Below, piece by piece: positions 56,482-64,000 of a stretch of 64,000 bases of DNA (position 1 is its first letter; each line of letters opens with the position of its first letter). The notes beneath the pieces were generated by a model. The model ran no database searches, was not told the origin of the DNA, and saw nothing but the letters and a program-made list of their open reading frames with translations. This stretch comes from Marinobacter sp. (lineage in GTDB: Bacteria > Pseudomonadota > Gammaproteobacteria > Pseudomonadales > Oleiphilaceae): positions 1-64,000 of the forward strand of contig JAGPVT010000056.1 in assembly GCA_018066865.1 (NCBI GenBank), written 5' to 3'. Position numbers and translations under genes: made by a program.

Positions 56482-57043
56482 TCAACGGTTGCTTGGGTGG
56501 CTATCAGAGTTCAGCGCCAGATACAGATGGATAAGTTCCGGGAGCCGGAATGGAGACAGCCCGGTCAGTTGTTCAATGCTTTTCAGACGATATCGAATGG
56601 TGTTCCGGTGTAAGTGCAGAGCCGTCGCACATTTTTGCACATCACCATTGGCGTCAAGAAACGCATGCAGAGTGCGCACATACAAAAGGTGACGGGGGTG
56701 CGCCTGCAGCGCTTGCAAGGGGCGCAACAGTTCCCGCTGCTGCCAGCCAGGATGCAGGCTCTCCGGAAATACCAACAACGGCTACAATCTGATGGCCAGC
56801 AGTGATAGGGACGTTAACGCCATGGCGAACTCCGGGAAATTGTTCCGCATTGTCGGCATCAACCGCCAAGGGCTCTCCCCGCAGCGCCACATGACGTGCG
56901 CCCTGGTGAACTTCACCAACGCGAAGTGGGTCTCCCGACGCGATGATGATTCCGTCTGGGGTCATCACATTTACCGAGTGGCCAATAACCTGCATCGCCC
57001 GGTCTACAATACGCTGAGCGGTGGCGTGGTCGAGGGTGATCAT
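56482..57043 (-). pseudogene. CdaR sugar-diacid regulator, internally deleted and frameshifted
   Basis: From ATG 57043 the frame encodes the diacid-sensing N-terminal domain (LDHATAQRIVDRAMQVIGHS, DGIIIASGDPLRVGEVH) but then diverges after GISGEP. A second frame from about 56760 encodes the PucR-type C-terminal helix-turn-helix (LLYVRTLHAFLDANGDVQ, LHRNTIRYRLKSIEQLTGL). Together they give about 185 codons, where CdaR has about 370. The middle is deleted and the frame is shifted, so regulation of the glycerate cluster by this protein is lost. Confidence 0.85.
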
Positions 57044-57086
57044 GAGCGTGTCATTTGCGAAAAAAGTCCATTATTACCAATGAAAT

Positions 57087-57278
57087 TTAACGTTTCTGCA
57101 ACAGCTGGGCGATGCGTCGCTTGCGCCGGAGGCTTTCCAGCATTACCTGAAGCAGGATTACCTGTTTCTGATCCAGTTTGCCCGTGCGTATGCCCTGGCT
57201 GATGTTTCCCCCGCCAGGTTCAAACAACTCACCCGGATATTCAGCTGCGCCACAACACTTGAAATTGATTTCCGATAA
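57087..57278 (+). pseudogene. TenA/thiaminase-II family gene fragment
   Basis: The plus strand encodes LGDASLAPEAFQHYLKQDYL then FLIQFARAYALA, the core TenA helices, followed by an unrelated-looking tail ending at TAA 57276-57278. The N-terminal 20 or so residues and the later three-quarters of the family are missing, and an ATG at 57080 is out of frame. TenA proteins salvage thiamine pyrimidine. The minus-strand ORF over the same DNA is a shadow. Confidence 0.75.
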
Positions 57279-57476
57279 GTTCGTCTGACGACGAGCCATC
57301 GGTGTCTTCAACTATCCGGCGTGAGAGTCTGGATAGCTCCTCGTATTGGCTTCAGAAGGCGCTATATACCGTTGGTTGTTTCCTGCTACAAGCAGAGCGC
57401 ATATCTGGTATCGTTATGTCCGGTTATGCCAAAGTTCTGCCATTATTATCTGAGCTCAGGCCACATGGAGGTAGTT

Positions 57477-58862
<1,386 letters not shown>

Positions 58863-58875
58863 CAGGAATTATCGC

Positions 58876-59481
58876 GTGGGTAAGCTGGCACTGAATAAAA
58901 GCACCCTTAACAAGGAAGGGCGCAAGGTCAAAGCCTACAAGAAATTTGTTCCGGCACTTGATCTCAAGCGTAAGCAACTTCTGGCCGAACGTGCGGCCTC
59001 AAAACGAGCGCTTTCCGATCTTGATCAGACCCTTGATGACGTGCGTCTGCGCGTTAAAGAGCAGTTGCCTATGCTGTCTAACTTTAAAGGCAGCGTTGAT
59101 CAGCTGGTTGAGATTGAGGATTTCAGTCTCACTCAGGTCAACCTCGTGGGTATTCGCCTGCCTGTGCTGGAAAGTCTGTCGCTAAAAATTCACCCCTACT
59201 CAGCGCTGGCCACCGAGCATTGGCTAGACCCCTTAGTGATCTTGCTCAAACAAAGCGTCGAATTACAGCTCAAACAGCACGTGTTGAACAAACGCTTAGA
59301 GCTGCTTGAAGTAGGCCTACGAAAGACAACCCAGCGTTTAAATCTGTTTGAGAAGGTTTTAATCCCGCAGGCTGAGGAAAACATTCGCAAAATCCGTATC
59401 GCTCTCTCCGACAGTGAGCGTGCTGGCGTAATCATCTCTAAAATTGCCAAGAACAAGCGGCTGAAGGCAGGCGTGGCATGA
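58876..59481 (+). CDS. atpD: V/A-type ATPase subunit D
   Basis: The 201-residue central-stalk subunit, a long antiparallel coiled coil. The N-terminus LALNKSTLNKEGRKVKAYKK and the C-terminal RIALSDSERAGVIISKIAKN match the family. GTG 58876 is the start, with AGGAAT upstream. It couples rotation of the ring to subunits A and B. Its end overlaps the subunit I start by four bases. Confidence 0.9.
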   Translation: MGKLALNKSTLNKEGRKVKAYKKFVPALDLKRKQLLAERAASKRALSDLDQTLDDVRLRVKEQLPMLSNFKGSVDQLVEIEDFSLTQVNLVGIRLPVLESLSLKIHPYSALATEHWLDPLVILLKQSVELQLKQHVLNKRLELLEVGLRKTTQRLNLFEKVLIPQAEENIRKIRIALSDSERAGVIISKIAKNKRLKAGVA

Positions 59482-61259
59482 GTATCCTCCAGCTTAAAAA
59501 AGCCTCCATTGTCGGGCTAAGTCAGGATAAAACCGACATCCTGGACGCCCTTCAGGGCTTAGGTCTATTACACATTATTCCTCTTCAGGATGTGAGCAGC
59601 CGTCGTGTAAACGACACGGAAGATACCAACCCGGAGTTGCTGAAGCGCTCCCTGCAGTACTTATTAAGCAGTCCGCAAAAACGCCGGCAGGTGACCCGTG
59701 AACAGCAATTTGATCTTGATAAGGTGCTGCATGAAGTGGATCACAACCGCCAACACCGTATTCGCTTAAGTGAAAAACGCGACTTTCTGGATAAACGGAT
59801 CAAGGATTTGGAGCCTTGGGGCGAGTTTACCCTGCCCGATCTGGCTGATTTGAACCATGAAAGGCTGTGGTTCTATCTGGTGCCCAACTACAAAATACAG
59901 GATGTGGAGCAATCGCATCTGCCGTGGACGGTGGTGCACCGCGATAACCGGCACGCCTATGTTGTCGCCATTGCGGAACAAGAGCCGCAGGCGAGTATCA
60001 TGCCGGTGCCGCGTACCCACACCGGCCATATCCCATTAAACCAACTGAAAGAGCAACTTGAAGATGCGGAAATTCAGTTGGAAGCGGTTGAAGCAGAGCG
60101 AGAAGCCCTGACCCGCTGGATTTTCCTGCTGCAGCAAAGCGTTGCCAGCACAGAAGATAAAGCGCTACTGGATGATATTTCTGATCAAACCCAAAACTAT
60201 AACGAGCTCTTTGCACTTCAAGGCTGGGTTTCTGTAAGGGATAGCGCCCAGCTGGAGGCGTTTGCCGAAAACAAAGGCTTGGTACTGCTGTTAGATGACC
60301 CTATAGACTCTGAAAATCCCCCAACCTTGCTGAAAAACTCCATAGCGGTAGGTGGTGGTCAGGAAGTGGTGAGTTTCTTTCAAACACCCAACTATCGTAG
60401 CTGGGACCCATCCCGCGTTGTGTTTTTCTCCTTCGTTAGCTTCTTTGCCATCATCATGTCTGATGTGGGCTACTCACTCCTGTTTGGTGCAATTTTAGCC
60501 TGGTACTGGAAATCGATGGCGCGCTCAGAAAGTGGTCGTCGCCTGCGAGCCATGGGCGTAGCTCTAACCGGTGCCGGTGTGTTCTGGGGCGCTTTGGTCG
60601 GTAGTTACTTTGGTGCCTCTGCACCCATCTCCGCCTTGGGGCAGTTAAAGGTGTTCGATCTGAACGATTTTGACAGCATGATGGCCCTGTCGGTCAGTAT
60701 CGGTGCGCTGCATTTGATTCTTGCCAACCTTGTAATGGCCTGGGTGCGAAGAAGTTCAAATCAAGCACTCTCCTCCGTGGGTTGGGCAGTCTCAGTTGGG
60801 TCTGCCCTAATGGGCTGGCTTACCGACTTTACCATGACTCACTGGGTTGTTTTTGGTCTGGGCCTGACGCTGGTGTTGCTGTTTTCAACACCAGCCAAAG
60901 GCTTTGGGGTGGCTCGGCTTATTTCAGGCTTACTGGCATTGGCCAATGTCACCAAGATTTTTGGCGATGTTTTAAGCTATTTGCGTTTGTTCGCTTTAGG
61001 GCTTGCCAGCGCCTCATTGGCCATCACCTTTAACCAACTGGCGGCGGATGTTGGCGATGCGCTACCGGGTATCGGTTTTCTGCTGCATATTCTGATTTTA
61101 CTGGCAGGACACCTGCTGAATTTTGTTTTAACCGTCGTCAGCGGTGTTATTCACGGCTTACGTTTAAATCTGATCGAGTTCTATAACTGGAGTTTGGCTG
61201 ACGAAGGCTACCCCTTTCAGCCGTTTTCAAAACAGGAGGTAACACCTTGGATAACCTGA
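59478..61259 (+). CDS. atpI: V/A-type ATPase subunit I
   Basis: A 593-residue subunit I (a-subunit homologue). The first half (about 1-315) is a cytoplasmic coiled-coil stator arm. About seven helices follow, with FFSFVSFFAIIMSDVGYSLL near residue 325 and FGDVLSYLRLFALGLASASL near residue 494, which supplies the essential Arg in the proton or sodium half-channel. The start ATG overlaps atpD and the end overlaps atpK. Codons such as TTA are frequent, unlike the flanking genes. Confidence 0.9.
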   Translation: MSILQLKKASIVGLSQDKTDILDALQGLGLLHIIPLQDVSSRRVNDTEDTNPELLKRSLQYLLSSPQKRRQVTREQQFDLDKVLHEVDHNRQHRIRLSEKRDFLDKRIKDLEPWGEFTLPDLADLNHERLWFYLVPNYKIQDVEQSHLPWTVVHRDNRHAYVVAIAEQEPQASIMPVPRTHTGHIPLNQLKEQLEDAEIQLEAVEAEREALTRWIFLLQQSVASTEDKALLDDISDQTQNYNELFALQGWVSVRDSAQLEAFAENKGLVLLLDDPIDSENPPTLLKNSIAVGGGQEVVSFFQTPNYRSWDPSRVVFFSFVSFFAIIMSDVGYSLLFGAILAWYWKSMARSESGRRLRAMGVALTGAGVFWGALVGSYFGASAPISALGQLKVFDLNDFDSMMALSVSIGALHLILANLVMAWVRRSSNQALSSVGWAVSVGSALMGWLTDFTMTHWVVFGLGLTLVLLFSTPAKGFGVARLISGLLALANVTKIFGDVLSYLRLFALGLASASLAITFNQLAADVGDALPGIGFLLHILILLAGHLLNFVLTVVSGVIHGLRLNLIEFYNWSLADEGYPFQPFSKQEVTPWIT

Positions 61260-61693
61260 TCCTGGCCCTGGGATGGGCAGGCTTGTATGGCCCTATGGCA
61301 CTGGGTGCAATAGGCAGCATGATCGGCTGCTCTATAGCCGGTCAGGCCGCTGCAGGAGCGCTACTGGAAACTGAAACGGGCCACGGTCGCTATATTGGTA
61401 TTTCAGCGATGCCTTCCTCACAGTCTATTTACGGCATCGTGGTGATGTTTGCCCTGAACCGGGAGCTGACGTTGGGCAACGCGCCCGGCTTGGCCGCCAT
61501 TGGTCTGCTGTGTGGCTTGGCGCTTATGTTCAGCGCTATTTACCAAGGCCGTAGCTGTGCTTCCGCGATTAACGTGTCAAAAATTCGCCCTGAGATCTTT
61601 GGTATGTCGCTAGCCCCCGCTGCGATTGTTGAGGGTTTTGCCGTATTTGCCTTTATCTTTGCTCTAGTCCTCAGCGCTGGTATACCTGCCTGA
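61247..61693 (+). CDS. atpK: V/A-type ATPase subunit K (rotor ring)
   Basis: The 148-residue membrane rotor subunit with four helices, that is two fused hairpins. It starts at TTG 61247 with AGGAGG eight bases upstream and overlaps atpI. The ion-binding carboxylate is Glu129 in PAAIVEGFAVF in the last helix. The matching position in the first hairpin is MPSSQSIYG, with Gln59 and no acid, so each protomer has one carboxylate per four helices, as in chlamydial and Enterococcus-type rings. Proton or sodium specificity is not decided. Confidence 0.9.
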   Translation: MDNLILALGWAGLYGPMALGAIGSMIGCSIAGQAAAGALLETETGHGRYIGISAMPSSQSIYGIVVMFALNRELTLGNAPGLAAIGLLCGLALMFSAIYQGRSCASAINVSKIRPEIFGMSLAPAAIVEGFAVFAFIFALVLSAGIPA

Positions 61694-61722
61694 TCACTGT
61701 GTGACATAGGAAGAAGCACGTT

Positions 61723-62406
61723 ATGACAGATATTGAGAAAAACCAGGCCTCCTCAGGTATCGAAGCACTTATCGAAAAACTGCGCCAAGAGGGCGTTAAT
61801 AAGGGGCGTACAGAGGCTGATCAAATTCTGCATGACGCGAAAAAAGAGGCTGACCTTCTGTTACGTCAGGCCCGTGAAGCAGCGGATGCCATGGTTAGTA
61901 AAGCAAGGCGTGACGTAGCCAGGAAGCAGCAAGCCGGTGAAGATGCGTTAAAAATGTCGGCTCGTGACCTTCTACTCGACGTTAAAGAGAACCTTGCCCA
62001 CAGCTTTACCGATCAGGTGGAACGCCTGATCGAGCAGCAGATGGATAATCAGGAGTTCATGCAACAAATGATCCTGGAGCTTGTCGGTCGCACCCGTAAA
62101 AGCGCCGGTCTTGAGCAAGCGGAAAAAATTGACGTGCTGCTACCCGAAAGCTTTATCGGGCTCGATGAGCTGCGCAAAAATGCCGACGAGTACAAAACAG
62201 GCCGTTTAAGCCAGTTTGTACAGTCTTTGTCCGTTGAGTTGCTGCGGGAAGGCGTTAGCTTTAACACCCATAGCGGATCTGGCATTCGTGTTCATCTTGT
62301 AGGCAAAGAGGTGGAAGTGGATCTCACCGATACCGCGGTGGCCAAACTCTTGCTGCGTCACCTTCAACCCCGTTTCCGCGCACTATTGGAAGGGGTCATC
62401 CGCTAG
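61723..62406 (+). CDS. atpE: V/A-type ATPase subunit E
   Basis: A 227-residue peripheral-stalk subunit. A long charged coiled coil (about 10-110, with QILHDAKKEADLLLRQAREA) is followed by a globular C-terminal domain (about 120-227). The length and pattern match bacterial V-type E subunits. ATG 61723 has AGGAAG upstream. It precedes the DUF2764 gene with a one-base overlap (TAGTG). Confidence 0.85.
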   Translation: MTDIEKNQASSGIEALIEKLRQEGVNKGRTEADQILHDAKKEADLLLRQAREAADAMVSKARRDVARKQQAGEDALKMSARDLLLDVKENLAHSFTDQVERLIEQQMDNQEFMQQMILELVGRTRKSAGLEQAEKIDVLLPESFIGLDELRKNADEYKTGRLSQFVQSLSVELLREGVSFNTHSGSGIRVHLVGKEVEVDLTDTAVAKLLLRHLQPRFRALLEGVIR

Positions 62407-63101
62407 TGAGCTACTACACCCTGATGACCGCGCTGCCGGATTTGCCTCCTCTTGCCAAGTGTAAACAGTTACCCATCTCCAGAATCGCCCTGGAGCGTCG
62501 GTTAACCATGCTTGAGGAGGAAGATCTGAAGCAACTGCAACTGGCAGAAAGCCTTTATCATTTTTCTGAGAGCCCGCAGCCAGCCGTGTCTGATCAGAAG
62601 TTGGTCTATCAGTGGCAGTCTCAGCTTGAGCAGATCCACTCCACGGTTATCCGGGAATGCGTTCAGCTCCGGCTTGAGTGGCAAAGCGTGATTGCGGCGA
62701 TGCGCCAACGCCAGCAGGGCGATAAAGGCCCAGAGCAGTATTTTGGTTTGGGCCGTTGGACAACCCGCATTCGCCAGCACTGGCAAGAGCCCGCTTTTGG
62801 CCTTGAAGATGCCATGCCCTTACTGAGCGAACTACAGCCACAGATGCAAAAGGGCGCCGCCGGTGAAGTTGAAGAGCAGATTAATACCTGGCTGTGGCAA
62901 AACCTGTTTCAGGTGGAACGCAGCCATGCCTTTCAACTAGAAACCGTTATCTGCTTTGTTTTACGCTGGGGTATCGCGGAAAAACAGATCGAAAATGATG
63001 CCGACCAGGCACTGGACGCCTTTGAATCTATGGTTGAGACGCTGATTTCAGCGCCTGCTATCACGGAACACATAGAATCAGCCTTTGAGGAACTTTCCTG
63101 A
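62406..63101 (+). CDS. DUF2764 protein of the V-type ATPase operon
   Basis: A 231-residue helical, acidic protein starting at GTG 62406, beginning SYYTLMTALPDLPPL. Its position between subunits E and A matches the chlamydial and Bacteroidetes DUF2764 gene, which occupies the place where other V-type operons carry subunit C. It is therefore a candidate for the C-like part linking the stalk to the membrane ring. This role is inference from position and weak similarity. Confidence 0.75.
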   Translation: MSYYTLMTALPDLPPLAKCKQLPISRIALERRLTMLEEEDLKQLQLAESLYHFSESPQPAVSDQKLVYQWQSQLEQIHSTVIRECVQLRLEWQSVIAAMRQRQQGDKGPEQYFGLGRWTTRIRQHWQEPAFGLEDAMPLLSELQPQMQKGAAGEVEEQINTWLWQNLFQVERSHAFQLETVICFVLRWGIAEKQIENDADQALDAFESMVETLISAPAITEHIESAFEELS

Positions 63102-64000
63102 TGAAGGATGTACAGGTTACAGCACGCGTAACCGGCGTGCGGGATGATATCGTTACCCTGCGGCTGGAAAGGGATGAACAAGATAATTTTTACCCACTGA
63201 TTAAAAACGAAGTGGTTTACATCTGCCCAACGCGTACCCCCGAGGATAACCGCCAGGAATACCTTCAGGCCGAAGTACTGCGGATTCGTCACGGTCAAGC
63301 CGATGTACAGGTATTTGAGAGTACCCGTGGTGTCGCCATTGGTGACCCCGTGCGCCAATCTGGCCAGATGCTTTCGGTAACCTTAGGCCCCGGCCTACTG
63401 GGCCAAGTGTATGACGGGCTGCAAAACCCACTTGAAATTATTGCCGGTCAGCACGGTTTCTTTTTGCCGCGCGGGCTGAAAGTAGAAGGTATCGACAGCC
63501 AGAAACAGTGGGCCTTTCAGCCAACGGTTAAAGCGGGCGCACGCCTGAAAGCCGGTGATCCTCTGGGTCACGTACAGGAAGGCCGCTTTAAGCACAAAAT
63601 TATGGTGCCCTTTAACCAGGTCGGTAAGGTTGAGGTTACGTGGATTCAAGAAGGCACCTTCTCCACTACAACGCCCATCGCCCGCATCAAAGACCACAAG
63701 GGTGAAGAGCGCGGGCTGACCATGCAGCAGAAATGGCCCGTGCGTATTCCTGTGTGTCAGCCGCTATTAGCCCAGCGCTATAGCGAGCGTGAATACCCAG
63801 AGCAACCGCTTTTCACCTCGATTCGCTTGATCGACACCTTTTTCCCGATTGCCAAAGGCGGCACCGCCTGTATTCCGGGGCCGTTTGGCGCTGGTAAAAC
63901 CGTATTGCAGGGGCTGATTTCACGCTTTTCTGATGTCGATATCGTGATTATTGTGGCCTGTGGTGAGCGCGCCGGTGAAGTGGTTGAGACCATTACCGAG
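63101..64000 (+). CDS. atpA: V/A-type ATPase catalytic subunit A (C-terminus off the right edge)
   Basis: The first 300 residues of the catalytic subunit. It starts at ATG 63101, overlapping the DUF2764 stop (TGATG). The N-terminal barrel (about 1-75) and the bulge domain typical of V-type A subunits (about 100-200) precede the Walker A loop GPFGAGKT (260-267) and the GERAGEVVE segment near residue 288. It hydrolyses or makes ATP at the A/B interface. It is the seventh gene here, although in Chlamydia it precedes B. Confidence 0.92.
   Translation, partial: MKDVQVTARVTGVRDDIVTLRLERDEQDNFYPLIKNEVVYICPTRTPEDNRQEYLQAEVLRIRHGQADVQVFESTRGVAIGDPVRQSGQMLSVTLGPGLLGQVYDGLQNPLEIIAGQHGFFLPRGLKVEGIDSQKQWAFQPTVKAGARLKAGDPLGHVQEGRFKHKIMVPFNQVGKVEVTWIQEGTFSTTTPIARIKDHKGEERGLTMQQKWPVRIPVCQPLLAQRYSEREYPEQPLFTSIRLIDTFFPIAKGGTACIPGPFGAGKTVLQGLISRFSDVDIVIIVACGERAGEVVETITE

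Noticed and set aside
57087-57311. Minus-strand ORF of 74 codons beside the V-type ATPase
   Set aside because: The opposite strand encodes a recognisable TenA core, so this ORF is a shadow.

Overview
The window reads as chromosomal DNA of a marine-type gammaproteobacterium, most likely Marinobacter or a close relative. This rests on gene content (LutABC, ZapE, Kup, CbpA/CbpM, TrhO, a polyhydroxybutyrate gene set, a PBPRA1643-type SEC-C protein, DUF6502/DUF5666 remnants) and fairly GC-rich coding DNA. No marker gene fixes the species. I found no rRNA, tRNA, CRISPR array, prophage or insertion sequence.

Layout. 0-5.5 kb: Na/Pi-type transporter (cut by the left edge), an unknown membrane protein, a DUF72 protein, a secreted PHB depolymerase and two tiny membrane proteins. 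5.8-11.5 kb: ComEA-like protein, a tightly overlapped lutABC-EamA operon, glyoxalase I and a GntR regulator. 11.6-15.9 kb: an overlapped three-gene operon of a flippase-like membrane protein, a metallophosphoesterase-glycosyltransferase fusion and a DUF523/DUF1722 protein. 16-34.4 kb: mostly housekeeping and stress genes (DUF481, TrhO, DsbA-like, nitronate monooxygenase, CbpM/CbpA, thioesterase, P450, DASS transporter, M17 peptidase) and an MDR-flavin reductase-MFS set behind a 21-bp palindrome. 34.6-36.6 kb: a 2,3-butanediol dehydrogenase-like gene between two gene remnants. 36.8-44.2 kb: Kef-type antiporter, enolase-superfamily enzyme, then phaZ, phaB and phaC. 44.2-54 kb: diguanylate cyclase, deleted potC-like permease, zapE, kup, a multi-domain response regulator, EamA and LysR. 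54-57.3 kb: an intact glycerate kinase beside broken gntP, cdaR and tenA copies. 57.4 kb to the right edge: V/A-type ATPase genes B-D-I-K-E-DUF2764-A.

Two themes stand out. First, many genes carry internal deletions or are fragments (DUF6502, DUF5666, DUF1206, a second phaZ, an MDR gene, potC, gntP, cdaR, tenA), so several accessory loci are decaying. Second, the V-type ATPase is of the chlamydial kind but its gene order is a circular permutation of the chlamydial one, and it lies directly beside the decayed glycerate/tenA region, which suggests acquisition by transfer.

Carbon storage is well represented: PhaB reduces acetoacetyl-CoA, PhaC polymerises the product, intracellular PhaZ mobilises the granule, and the secreted depolymerase attacks external polymer. 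No phaA thiolase is in the window. The least explained locus is 11.6-15.9 kb, where a phosphoesterase-like domain that has lost most of its metal ligands is fused to a GT4 glycosyltransferase and coupled to a flippase-like protein.
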